DNA of 64,000 nucleotides from Syntrophobacteraceae bacterium (GTDB lineage: Bacteria; Desulfobacterota; Syntrophobacteria; Syntrophobacterales; Syntrophobacteraceae): NCBI GenBank assembly GCA_031292215.1, contig JARLHO010000061.1, positions 20,596 through 84,595 on the forward strand, written 5' to 3'. Numbering within the stretch: position 1 is the stretch's first letter; every line of letters begins with the position of its first letter. The notes under the pieces are model-generated. The model saw only the letters and a list, made by a program, of their open reading frames with translations. It had not been told where the DNA came from and searched no databases. Both the position numbers and the translations under genes were made by a program. Shown here piece by piece: positions 35,946 to 44,092 of the stretch.

Positions 35946-36566
35946 ATGAAACTCAAACAGAAAATAATCCTCGAAGCCCTGCGGCTCTTTTCCCTGAAAG
36001 GATTTCTCACCACATCGGTTCTAGACATCACAACCGCTGCGGGCTGCTCGAAGGGAGGCTTCTACAATCACTTCAAAAGCAAAGAGGAGCTTTTTTTAGC
36101 CGTCCTTGCCAAGGCTCGCGAAATCTGGCGCACCCATAATCTTGGCGGTCTGGAGGAAACCCAAAGCCCCGTTGCCAAGGTCAAAAAACTGCTCTTTAAT
36201 TTTCGAGACATCTATCTCAAAGACACCGACTGCCTGCCGGGCGGATGCATCTTCACGACCTTATCGGTTGAGCTCGACGACCAGTTGCCCGAGTTGGCCA
36301 AAGAGATCTCCCGGGGCTTCGGGGGTCTTAAAGACATGATCAAAAGTCTGCTCGAACAAGCAAAACAATCCGGGGAATTGAGCGAACACACCGACACCGA
36401 CGCCGCGGCCGCACTGATTTTTGCCGGGGTCCTTGGCGTAACGGTCATCTACGGCGTGGATAAATCCTCGGAGACCCTGGACCTTACGATCGCCTCCCTT
36501 TGCGATTACCTGGATCGACTAAGCCCGAATGGCCCCAAGGCGACTCCTCGCACACCGCCGGCTTAA
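35946..36566 (+). CDS. TetR/AcrR-family transcriptional repressor
   Basis: 206 residues. HTH: KIILEALRLFSLKGFLTTSVLDI, then AAGCSKGGFYNHFKSKEELFLAV. The C-terminal ligand domain (DCLPGGCIFTTLSVEL) resembles members of the AcuR/NemR-like group. The ATG at 35946 follows AGGAG; the frame extends upstream, but the operator lies there. It is 70 bases upstream of the 4-hydroxybutyryl-CoA dehydratase-like gene in the same direction, so it probably controls that gene through an acyl-CoA or related ligand. Confidence 0.88.
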   Translation: MKLKQKIILEALRLFSLKGFLTTSVLDITTAAGCSKGGFYNHFKSKEELFLAVLAKAREIWRTHNLGGLEETQSPVAKVKKLLFNFRDIYLKDTDCLPGGCIFTTLSVELDDQLPELAKEISRGFGGLKDMIKSLLEQAKQSGELSEHTDTDAAAALIFAGVLGVTVIYGVDKSSETLDLTIASLCDYLDRLSPNGPKATPRTPPA

Positions 36567-36636
36567 AACGCCTCTTGCGCAAATGAGAGGAGAGTGTTTC
36601 AAAAAGTGAACTCTTAGAAGGGAAAGGACAAAAGCC

Positions 36637-38091
36637 ATGGCCCTTATGACCCCGGAACAATTCGAACAGAGTCTTTCAAGTCTTAAGCCCCGGATATTTA
36701 TGAACGGCAAACGGGTTGAAAACATCCTTGAAAACAGAAACACCCGAACGGTGGTGGAGGCCAACAAGGCCAGCTATGAATGGGCGCTTGACCCCCGCTA
36801 CAGCCACATCATGACTTGCAGGTCGCCTCTTATAGACGACGTGGTAAACCGCTACACCCATATCAGCGCGAGCACCGAGGACCTGGTTAAAAAGGCCGAG
36901 GCCGGAACCTTCACAGCGGAAATGCTCGGCACATGCATCTACCGCTGCGTGGGCTACGATGCCTTTCATTCCCTGGCCGCCACCTGCTGGGAGATGGACC
37001 GCGACCTTGGAACCGGGTATTACCCCCGATTTCTAAACTATCTGAAGATGGTCCAGACAAGGGATCTTTCGGTTGCCGGAGCGCTCACCGAGCCGCGTGG
37101 AAAGCGCAATCAAAAAACGCTCGACTGGCCCGACCCCTACCTGTCCCTTAAAATCGTCGACAAAAACCAGGACGGCATCATCGTTCGGGGCGCCAAGATA
37201 AACATCAGTGGCGCCTTTGCCAGCCATGAAATGGTGGTCCTGCCCCAGGCGGCCCATTTTGAGGGCGAAGAGGACTACGCGGTCGCCTTCGCCGTTCCAA
37301 CCGATGCCAAAGGCATCACCTACGTATGCCAGTACACGCCCTATTCGGCGGAAAGAGACGCGGCAGACGACCTCGAAGAGTTGGGAAACCCCCGATTCGG
37401 CCAGCGGGAAACCTCCCTGGTGATCTTTGACAACGTATTCGTCCCCTGGGACCGCGTATTTCATTGCGGCGAATACAAATACTCGGTCAAATTCGTCACC
37501 CGGTTTGCCAAAACGCACCGCATGACCTGCGGGGGCACGTGCAAGGTGGGCTTCATGAATCAGATCATCGGAGCGTCACGACTTATCCAGGAATACAAGG
37601 GACTCGAAAAAGCCGCCCACATAAACGACGAACTCATGGAGATGGTGGTGCTAAGGGAAACCGGGCGGGCCTGCGGCATGGCTGCGGCCAACAGGGGCGC
37701 CGAGGAACCCGTGGGCTCGGGCGTCTACCTGCCCGACGAACTTATGGGAAATGTGGCGAAGCTAAACATCTGCAACGCTTTCTGGCGCGTTATGGCCCTT
37801 GCCGGAGACATCGGAGGAGGCCTGCTCGTAACGATGCCCTCGTTAAAAGAACTAAATAATCCGGAAGTAAAGGATTACGTGAAGGAATTCTACAGCTTCG
37901 GATCAACTGAGCCCACGGAAAACATAATGAAAGTCCACAAGCTGCTCCAAAACTGGACGGCCGGCCAGCACGGCGTAGCCACCTGGCACGGCGCGGGGCC
38001 GGTCATGGCCCAAAAGATCATGCTTCAGCGCGTCGTAAATTACGACCACGAAAAAGATCTCGTAAAGCAGACGCTAAACATAAATCAGTAG
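36637..38091 (+). CDS. 4-hydroxybutyryl-CoA dehydratase / vinylacetyl-CoA isomerase-like flavoprotein
   Basis: 484 residues of the HpaB/AbfD fold, with FAD and a [4Fe-4S] cluster. Cluster ligands known from the Clostridium enzyme can be matched: Cys100 and Cys104 (GTCIYRCVGYDAF), His294 (THRMTC) and Cys302 (TCKVGF). The His-to-Cys spacing is one residue longer than I recall for that enzyme. RFGQRETSLVIFDNVFVPWDRVF holds the conserved Glu. These features separate it from 4-hydroxyphenylacetate hydroxylases, which lack the cluster. Likely role: radical dehydration of a hydroxyacyl-CoA in fermentation or CoA-ester catabolism. Strong site AAGGGAAAGGA before the ATG. Confidence 0.85.
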   Translation: MALMTPEQFEQSLSSLKPRIFMNGKRVENILENRNTRTVVEANKASYEWALDPRYSHIMTCRSPLIDDVVNRYTHISASTEDLVKKAEAGTFTAEMLGTCIYRCVGYDAFHSLAATCWEMDRDLGTGYYPRFLNYLKMVQTRDLSVAGALTEPRGKRNQKTLDWPDPYLSLKIVDKNQDGIIVRGAKINISGAFASHEMVVLPQAAHFEGEEDYAVAFAVPTDAKGITYVCQYTPYSAERDAADDLEELGNPRFGQRETSLVIFDNVFVPWDRVFHCGEYKYSVKFVTRFAKTHRMTCGGTCKVGFMNQIIGASRLIQEYKGLEKAAHINDELMEMVVLRETGRACGMAAANRGAEEPVGSGVYLPDELMGNVAKLNICNAFWRVMALAGDIGGGLLVTMPSLKELNNPEVKDYVKEFYSFGSTEPTENIMKVHKLLQNWTAGQHGVATWHGAGPVMAQKIMLQRVVNYDHEKDLVKQTLNINQ

Positions 38092-38209
38092 AGGTTCGAA
38101 ACCGCAGGCCATAATTTACAAACCCGTTTCGTGTGCCGCCGGCGCGGGCTTATACCGTGCCGACGGCGCCCGGCTAATAGAAACTGTAAAGGATTTATCA
38201 AGGCCTCTA

Positions 38210-38770
38210 TCAATTTGCCATCCACAAATCGCCAAGACTTATTTCAATCTCCTGGAACGGCTCTGCCCGCACTTTGGCGTCTTCGAAAAAACTCGCCAGC
38301 AGTGACCACCTTCCGGATTCGAGTCTTAAGGCATCCATGGTGATTGCGACCGGATCGACCAGCCAGATATGGCCAACGTTGTGGGCAGCGTAAATGGGCA
38401 TCTTTTTTATTTTGTCGGTGCGAAACGTATTTGGAGAAAGGATTTCACACACCCAGTCCGGACGAGCGGAAATCGAGTTGTGATCTTCTTTTATTGGAAA
38501 TCTTTCTTTCTTCCAGCCCGCCAGGTCAGGGACCACGGTGTCGTCTCCCAGGCTGATTTCAGGCTCAATAATAATGATCCATCCGCCCGGTCCGCCACCC
38601 CGCCCGAAATCATAAGGGGGAATCAACTCACCTCCCAGTCGCGATGCGGCCAGGGTGTGTCTCCTCGATGGCCTGGGAGTTACTGTCAACTCTCCGCTTA
38701 TAATCTCACCGATCGCATTTTCCGGGATGCCGTAAAGATCTTCATAGATAGCCGATTTTTTTTGCCGCAT
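38210..38770 (-). CDS. Uma2-family (DUF820) restriction-endonuclease-fold protein
   Basis: 186 residues with the PD-(D/E)xK-like pattern of Uma2 proteins: EIISGELTVTPRPSRRH, DDTVVPDLAGWKKER and DWVCEILSPNTFRTDKIKKM, where Asp, Glu and Lys fit the catalytic triad. Many genomes carry several copies; function is unknown. An upstream in-frame GTG (38773) is a possible start. Convergent with the dehydratase-like gene. Confidence 0.85.
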   Translation of the reverse strand: MRQKKSAIYEDLYGIPENAIGEIISGELTVTPRPSRRHTLAASRLGGELIPPYDFGRGGGPGGWIIIIEPEISLGDDTVVPDLAGWKKERFPIKEDHNSISARPDWVCEILSPNTFRTDKIKKMPIYAAHNVGHIWLVDPVAITMDALRLESGRWSLLASFFEDAKVRAEPFQEIEISLGDLWMAN

Positions 38771-38832
38771 CACTCATGGCGCAAAATCCTTATTGTAATG
38801 GTTGCAAATGTTCCGTCATGGCGGTTTGCGAT

Positions 38833-38974
38833 CTATTTGCGGCTTTGCTGCAAATAGGTGCGAGCGCTTAAAGACAAAATAGGGCGGGGGCAAATTCGGA
38901 GTCTTATAAATCGCTATCGGCCTCAGTCAAACCATACAAAAGCCCTCCCTCCGTGAAACCGCTCATCGTTTCAC
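38833..38974. other. intergenic region with two perfect hairpins
   Basis: CTATTTGC/GCAAATAG at 38833-38857 and GTGAAAC/GTTTCAC at 38953-38974. The second lies about 100 bases beyond the desulfoferrodoxin gene on the minus strand and may help end that transcript. No gene is seen in the 302-base gap. Confidence 0.4.
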
Positions 38975-39072
38975 AGAAGGAGAACTTTTGCAGGTTACCG
39001 TTCCTGTTCTTATGGACCAGCTCCAGAGCCCCCGAAGCGAGCTGTGGTTTTCCAGTCGCCGGCCTTTTTACT

Positions 39073-39450
39073 TTAAGCCTTCCAGAGGCCGTGCAGATTG
39101 CAGTATTCCTTTGCGACAACCGGTCCGTCTTCCTTTACACAGAAAACAGCCTCAGGGGCCTCGCCCGGATTCATGAATTGACGATAAACTTTTCCCCCGA
39201 CAATCAATTCAATCCACTCGATGTAGTGCTTTTCCTCCATCGGGTGAGCAACGCTACCTACCTTTACCTTGTAGCCTTCGGCTGTCTTTTCAATCACCGG
39301 AACATGCTTTTCCTTGGCGGCGTCCACCGTATTTTCAACAAACAGCTTCATCGGCTTCCCGCAGCAAACCAGCTCCCCCATCCCGCCGTGCATCACCTCA
39401 ACGATATTTCCACACACTTCGCACTTATAGACTTGCATTCTTTCCGCCAT
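39073..39450 (-). CDS. dfx: desulfoferrodoxin (superoxide reductase)
   Basis: 125 residues. The N-terminal rubredoxin-like domain has [12 protein letters not shown]...LVCCGKPM (four Cys to one iron). The C-terminal neelaredoxin domain carries [22 protein letters not shown] and CNLHGLWKA, giving the His4-Cys active iron. It reduces superoxide to peroxide without releasing oxygen. Last gene of the minus-strand oxygen-defence block with rubrerythrin upstream. Confidence 0.96.
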   Translation of the reverse strand: MAERMQVYKCEVCGNIVEVMHGGMGELVCCGKPMKLFVENTVDAAKEKHVPVIEKTAEGYKVKVGSVAHPMEEKHYIEWIELIVGGKVYRQFMNPGEAPEAVFCVKEDGPVVAKEYCNLHGLWKA

Positions 39451-39493
39451 AACCCCATCCTCCTTTTCGGTGATTAACCCCTCAAATCAAACG

Positions 39494-39675
39494 TTAGGCC
39501 TCTTCTTCAACTTTTACCTTATGCTTGGCGCCACACGCCGGGCAAAGAATTTCCATTTCTTTTTCGTCCCCTATGAACTTTTCCTTAAGGGTCTCAGGCC
39601 CGAGAAAACTTATGTCCCCGCATGCGCATTGAGGACATTCCCCTTTTACGTTGTAGCGTTTCTTCCCTTTCATAT
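39494..39675 (-). pseudogene. small zinc-ribbon protein, frameshifted near its start
   Basis: From the ATG at 39675, with AAGGGAG ahead of it, the frame reads MKGKKN and stops after nine codons. The -1 frame then reads KRYNVKGECPQCACG and on to DEKEMEILCPACGAKHKVKV, ending at 39494. One A missing from a run of five would restore a 60-residue protein with CPQC and CPAC knuckles. Position between superoxide reductase and the rhodanese-ferritin gene suggests a redox or metal-handling role. Either a true mutation or a homopolymer sequencing error. Confidence 0.65.
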
Positions 39676-39697
39676 TGTCTCCCTTCTTGTCGTTTTT

Positions 39698-40513
39698 CTA
39701 ATTGAAACAATCCGGAAGCCTGCGCGTAAGCAGCCTCACATGGGCCTTCTCCTGTTCGGAGAGAAAAAACATGGCCCTCTTGTAGTCGGCCTCCGGCGCT
39801 TTTTCCGCCAGGTTGCGGTAGAGGTCATAGGCTCGATATTCGAGCTCCAGGGCGAGTTCGCACATGAAAAGACATGCATTTTCCGTATTTTCTCTTACGC
39901 GCTCGACCGCCGCCTCAAGGTCCCAGCCCCCCTCGACTATGTCGCCCTTCAACTCGCCAAAGAGTTCTTCAAACGGCTTCACCTGTTTTATTTTGCTCAA
40001 AAATGCATATATCGCCTTGGCATGGCCAACTTCCATTCGCGAAAGCTTTTCGACGGTTTTCTCCCGGGCAAGCCCCGAACTCAGCGTGACCATGGTCTCA
40101 TAGAAAAGGAAAGCGCCCTTTTCCATATTTATGGCCCGCTCCAGGGTTTGGGATAAATCCGATACCCCCTCCAGAGTTTGAAATCTTGGAAACCCGGTAA
40201 GGATTTTGCCCTCCCAACCCGAAATTCCCCCGATCAGAGTGTAGATGGCGCCGTTTACCAAACCGGAGTCCCTGGCAAACATCGCTCCAACGTTTGACCT
40301 GTGTCCGCTGCGGCAGTAAAAAATAAGCTCCCGGTCCTCGGGCAGCTCGTCCAGGCGGCCCTCCAGCTCGGATAAAGGCAAAAGCTTTGCCCCCGGGATG
40401 TGCTCGCTCTCGTACTCCCCGCGCTCCCTCACATCGACTAGCAGGTAGTCGGTTTCTTTTTTTTCGGAGATATACCGACTGAGATCCTCCGGGTATATTT
40501 GCTCAATACCCAT
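39698..40513 (-). CDS. rhodanese domain fused to a ferritin-like (rubrerythrin-type) domain
   Basis: 271 residues. Residues 1-110 are a rhodanese fold with active-site loop FYCRSGHRSN. Residues 125-271 are a ferritin-like four-helix bundle with two Glu-rich helices (NMEKGAFLFYETMVTLS; ELALELEYRAYDLYRNL) and ExxH-type pairs (RMEVGHAKAI; SEQEKAHVRLL). The ATG at 40513 follows AGGAG; an upstream GTG extension is not needed. Possible role: sulfur transfer or persulfide reduction coupled to di-iron peroxide chemistry. Confidence 0.85.
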   Translation of the reverse strand: MGIEQIYPEDLSRYISEKKETDYLLVDVRERGEYESEHIPGAKLLPLSELEGRLDELPEDRELIFYCRSGHRSNVGAMFARDSGLVNGAIYTLIGGISGWEGKILTGFPRFQTLEGVSDLSQTLERAINMEKGAFLFYETMVTLSSGLAREKTVEKLSRMEVGHAKAIYAFLSKIKQVKPFEELFGELKGDIVEGGWDLEAAVERVRENTENACLFMCELALELEYRAYDLYRNLAEKAPEADYKRAMFFLSEQEKAHVRLLTRRLPDCFN

Positions 40514-40681
40514 GCGCCACTCCTGTTGAGCGGATGTAAAGACATCCAGGCCAAGATAGGATCGACCTAAAAGAAATGCAACCCGCAAACCGTCAGGCGA
40601 CTTTCCACCACCCATAGCGCCGGCACTGGTAAGACCCTGAAAAACCAGGTTAATACGGTCTTAATTTTATCGGGATTTTTT

Positions 40682-41257
40682 CTACCAATTTTCACCCAGC
40701 AACTCGAAATGGGCCTTGGGATGGAGACAGGCCGGGCACGAATCGAGCGCTTCTTTGCCGGTATGCAGATAGCCGCAGTTGCGGCAGCGCCATACCACCT
40801 CTTCTTCACGCTGAAAAACCATACCCTTAGTAATATTGGACAAAAGGCAGCGGTAGCGCTTTTCGTGCTGCTTTTCAGCAACGGCGACAAAGCCCCATAC
40901 GGCTGCGATTCCAGGAAATCCTTCCTCCTTTGCAACTTCGGCAAAGGCGGGATAGAGTTTGGCGTATTCCTCGTACTCCCCATTGGCGGCGGCGAGAAGA
41001 TTTTCAGCCGTCGTGGCTATCTTGCCTCCGGGATAAGAAGCCACGATCTCCAGATCTCCTCCTTCGAGGAACTTAAAGAATCGCTTGGCGTGTTCCTTCT
41101 CATGGTTTGCGGTCTCTTCGAAGATATCGGCTATCTGTACGTAGCCTTCCTTTTTCGCCACACCCGCAAAGTAGGTATATCGGTTGCGCGCCTGGCTCTC
41201 ACCGGCAAACGTCTTCAACAGGTTCTGTTCGGTTTTCGTTCCCTTGATGCTACGCAT
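40682..41257 (-). CDS. rbr: rubrerythrin
   Basis: 191 residues. The di-iron four-helix domain shows FAGESQARNRYTYFA, FEETANHEKEHAKRF, NGEYEEYAKLYPAFA and VAEKQHEKRY with the expected Glu and His ligands. The C-terminal rubredoxin domain has CRNCGYLHTG and CPACLHPKAHFE. It reduces hydrogen peroxide in anaerobes. A strong AAAGGAG precedes the ATG, and a PerR-like box lies 37 bases upstream. Confidence 0.97.
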   Translation of the reverse strand: MRSIKGTKTEQNLLKTFAGESQARNRYTYFAGVAKKEGYVQIADIFEETANHEKEHAKRFFKFLEGGDLEIVASYPGGKIATTAENLLAAANGEYEEYAKLYPAFAEVAKEEGFPGIAAVWGFVAVAEKQHEKRYRCLLSNITKGMVFQREEEVVWRCRNCGYLHTGKEALDSCPACLHPKAHFELLGENW

Positions 41258-41293
41258 AGAGACGTTCTCCTTTAGTTGAAATTGGAATCTAGT

Positions 41294-41308
41294 TTAGAAT
41301 GGTTCTAA
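41294..41308 (-). promoter_or_regulatory. PerR/Fur-type operator ahead of rubrerythrin
   Basis: TTAGAATGGTTCTAA is a perfect 6-3-6 inverted repeat close to the PerR consensus (TTATAATnATTATAA), 37 bases upstream of the rubrerythrin start. It suggests peroxide-responsive control. No perR gene is in this window. Confidence 0.6.
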
Positions 41309-41402
41309 TTAAATAGCAACGTCAAACAGTCCGACTCGCATAAATTTGGCTGCCCTCCTCATGGTGACGCAAAGACCCGGCTCGTTTGTGCGGATTCTTC
41401 AC

Positions 41403-41852
41403 TTACATTTTTAGAAAGGCCCCAAAACCTAGAGCCCTGGTCGGGCAGACCCTCACACAGGCCGGTTCCAGCCCGGCCTCGATTCTTTCCAGGCAAAAAT
41501 CGCACTTGGCCATCGTCTGGTCTTGCCAAAATCGAGGAGCGCCGAACAAACAGGCCTGCTCGCAGCGGCGACAGCCCGCGCAAAGCTTTCTACTAAAGGT
41601 AACTATGCCGTCTTGTTTTCTTTTTTTCAGACTCCCGGTAGGACAGACCACCACACACGGCGCATCTGCGCAATGGAGACAGGATAGGGATTGAAAAGAA
41701 AGCGTGTGTTGGGCGCTCCCGGGATTTTCAAAACTTCTCACATGGCGAAAAGCGTTAGCGGCACCAGGCAAGTCTTTCTCATCAAGGCATGCCACTATGC
41801 AGGCCATGCAGCCGGAACAGCGTGCGGAGTTAAACGAAAAGGCCAACTGCAC
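41403..41852 (-). CDS. DMSO-reductase-type ferredoxin subunit (four [4Fe-4S])
   Basis: 149 residues with four cysteine clusters: CSGCMACIVAC, CLHCADAPCVVVCP, CAGCRRCEQAC and CDFCLERIEAGLEPACVRVCP, the electron-transfer subunit pattern of molybdopterin oxidoreductases. The GTG start at 41852 lies five bases beyond the stop of the catalytic subunit, whose 3' end supplies a GGAGG site. The two genes form one operon. No membrane anchor gene is next to them. Confidence 0.9.
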   Translation of the reverse strand: MQLAFSFNSARCSGCMACIVACLDEKDLPGAANAFRHVRSFENPGSAQHTLSFQSLSCLHCADAPCVVVCPTGSLKKRKQDGIVTFSRKLCAGCRRCEQACLFGAPRFWQDQTMAKCDFCLERIEAGLEPACVRVCPTRALGFGAFLKM

Positions 41853-41856
41853 CGGG

Positions 41857-44031
41857 CTAATCCTCCTTTTTTATCGATTTTTCCACTTGGCACAGCAGCG
41901 ATTTAAAGCCTGGAAATCCGGAAATCGGATCCAGGTAATCGGGTTCGAAAAGTGTGTTGATCTCCGGGTCTCGATACCCATGATAGATATTGATGACACC
42001 ACGGGGAACGATATTTGTAATGTTTGCCTTGACCCGTATGGAGTTTGCGGGGGTGGATAAAAGCACCAAATCCCCTTGAGCGATTGCTCTCACCGCAGAG
42101 TCCCCGGGATTTATGTCCAGCATTGGTTCCGGCCAAAGCCCATTTGTCCAGGGGAGCCGAAAGGTCCGGGAATGGATAAACATGGGCAGCCTGGCGCCGG
42201 TTGTAAGAACGAGCGGAAAATCGGTAGACAGTTCAGGCCTGCTGACAGGGCTCAGTTCCGGCTCTTTGTATGTGGGGAGCGGATCCAGGCCAAACGAGCT
42301 CAATACAGTCGAAGCAAATTCCATCTTGCCCGATGGCGTTTGAAAGCCCGATTTTTCATACTTTCGAAAAGGGACCTGCTCAATATCTTTAAGAGCCAGA
42401 CCTCCGGGATGCTGTTTGAGCTCTTCGACCGTAAGCCCTGCGGGTTTTAGGATCCAGTCCACATTGGCCTCGTACCCCTGCTTTAGCAAACCATCCCGGG
42501 CAGCAATCCGATTTGCCAAATCGAAAATTATCTCGGTATCCGGACGGGAATCTCCCAAAGGGGGAATAACAGGAGTAGTCCAGAGGACAAATTTTTCCGG
42601 ATAAAACTTGAGCTCGCTTCTTTCAAACGATGTGCAGGCGGGTAGTATCAAATCGGCCGCTTTGCAGGTGTCAGTCATGAACAGCTCCACCTGGAGAAAA
42701 AAATCGAGCTTTTTCAACCTTTCGTAGAGTAAACCGCAACCCGGCCACATACGGTGATTCAAACCAAAGCCAACTACCGAGCGTACAGGGTAGGGACTAC
42801 CGGTCCCAATCCTGAAGGGAAGCTCCATGGCCTGGGCCTCGGGAACTACCCGGCTCCAAACCGGAAATCTTTCAACGCCAATCCGGGGGGCCATTTCAGA
42901 CCATGGACGGGATTGCTCGTATTCGTGCTCGCGGGTCGTTGGCGGACCGGGCACATACAGATACCCGGGCGGGCGCACAAGATTTCCGCCCTGGACGTCG
43001 AAATTACCCGTGAGTCCAATGAGGGCGGTCAAAGCGCGGTGATTTTGTACGCCGTTTGTATGGTGGACCGTCGGACTGGCGCTGGTCAGCAAAGCCGCCG
43101 GCCCGGTTCCAGCGTAGAGCCTCGCCGCCTCCTCGATGAGGTTGGCGGGGACACCGGTAATCGCCTCGGTTCGCTTTGGAGAAAAATTGGTTGCGTATTC
43201 TTGGAAATCATCGAATCCAACGGTCCACTTCTCCACAAAGTCCCGGTCATAGAGCCCTTCTTCGATGATAACGTTGGCCATGCAAAGAGCCAGCGCCCCC
43301 GAGGTCCCCGGTCGAATTCGCAGGTGTACGTCCGCATGCCGGGTTAGCGGCGTTAAAAGAGGTCCAACCTCGATGATCTTAAGACCACGATCTTTTGCGT
43401 CGAGAAGCCTTCTCACCATCGAGGTGTTGGAATAGAAGGGATTGGCGCTCCAGACAAGAAGGCACCTTGCATTAGCCGTGTCCGGGCCGGCTAAACAGCC
43501 GTAATTTAACTTCGCGGCTAAGACCGCCGCCGAAGAGCAGGTGCTCGATTCCGTGCAGTAGTTGGGAGAGCCAAAGCTGTGAGCAAGACGTTTTAAAAAC
43601 GGCCTCATCCACTTGGAGTAGCCGGCGAAAAAGGCCACCGATTCGGCGCCCGACTCCACCTTTATGCCGTTTAGCCTCTGCGCTGCGATATCCAGGGCCT
43701 CTTCCCAGGATATTGGCCGGAATTGTCCCGATCCTTTTTCTCCGGTCCTTGCAAGAGGAGTCTTCAAACGATCTTTATGATAGATATACTGGCGGCCGGC
43801 AGCTCCTTTAGAACAAAGAGTCCCGTCATTGTGAGGGTTGCGCGACCCCTCCACCTTTATGACGACGCCCTCCTTTACATGAGCGTCTATGCCGCAATGG
43901 GACAATGGATTACAGATCGAGCAGATGGTCTTTCGAATTTCGATCCCGGTGGCCGTAAGAGGTACTCTGCTGTTTTGAAGCGCTCCACCGTCCGGTACTG
44001 CGCCGATCGTAACACCCGACGCTTTATTCAT
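41857..44031 (-). CDS. molybdopterin oxidoreductase catalytic subunit
   Basis: 724-residue Mo/W-bis-MGD enzyme of the DMSO reductase superfamily. The N-terminal Fe-S motif is CSICNPLSHC...CSKG (C-x2-C-x5-C), slightly wider than the standard. GRQYIYHKDRLKTPLAR is the family signature. SPNYCTESSTCSS near residue 160 may supply a Cys metal ligand. The C-terminal MGD domain contains TTGARLPMFIHSR. There is no twin-arginine signal, so it is probably cytoplasmic. It pairs with the ferredoxin subunit. The substrate is not determinable. Confidence 0.9.
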   Translation of the reverse strand: MNKASGVTIGAVPDGGALQNSRVPLTATGIEIRKTICSICNPLSHCGIDAHVKEGVVIKVEGSRNPHNDGTLCSKGAAGRQYIYHKDRLKTPLARTGEKGSGQFRPISWEEALDIAAQRLNGIKVESGAESVAFFAGYSKWMRPFLKRLAHSFGSPNYCTESSTCSSAAVLAAKLNYGCLAGPDTANARCLLVWSANPFYSNTSMVRRLLDAKDRGLKIIEVGPLLTPLTRHADVHLRIRPGTSGALALCMANVIIEEGLYDRDFVEKWTVGFDDFQEYATNFSPKRTEAITGVPANLIEEAARLYAGTGPAALLTSASPTVHHTNGVQNHRALTALIGLTGNFDVQGGNLVRPPGYLYVPGPPTTREHEYEQSRPWSEMAPRIGVERFPVWSRVVPEAQAMELPFRIGTGSPYPVRSVVGFGLNHRMWPGCGLLYERLKKLDFFLQVELFMTDTCKAADLILPACTSFERSELKFYPEKFVLWTTPVIPPLGDSRPDTEIIFDLANRIAARDGLLKQGYEANVDWILKPAGLTVEELKQHPGGLALKDIEQVPFRKYEKSGFQTPSGKMEFASTVLSSFGLDPLPTYKEPELSPVSRPELSTDFPLVLTTGARLPMFIHSRTFRLPWTNGLWPEPMLDINPGDSAVRAIAQGDLVLLSTPANSIRVKANITNIVPRGVINIYHGYRDPEINTLFEPDYLDPISGFPGFKSLLCQVEKSIKKED

Positions 44032-44092
44032 CCCAATCCGCCTTTCTTTTTCCCGGGGCAGGTAGTTGGAAGTATTTTCCAGTCGCTGCTCA

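Noticed and set aside
39650..39675. Programmed -1 frameshift in the zinc-ribbon gene
   Set aside because: The slip site reads G-AAA-AAC, not the A-AAA-AAC heptamer, and there is no clear stimulatory structure. A homopolymer change is simpler.
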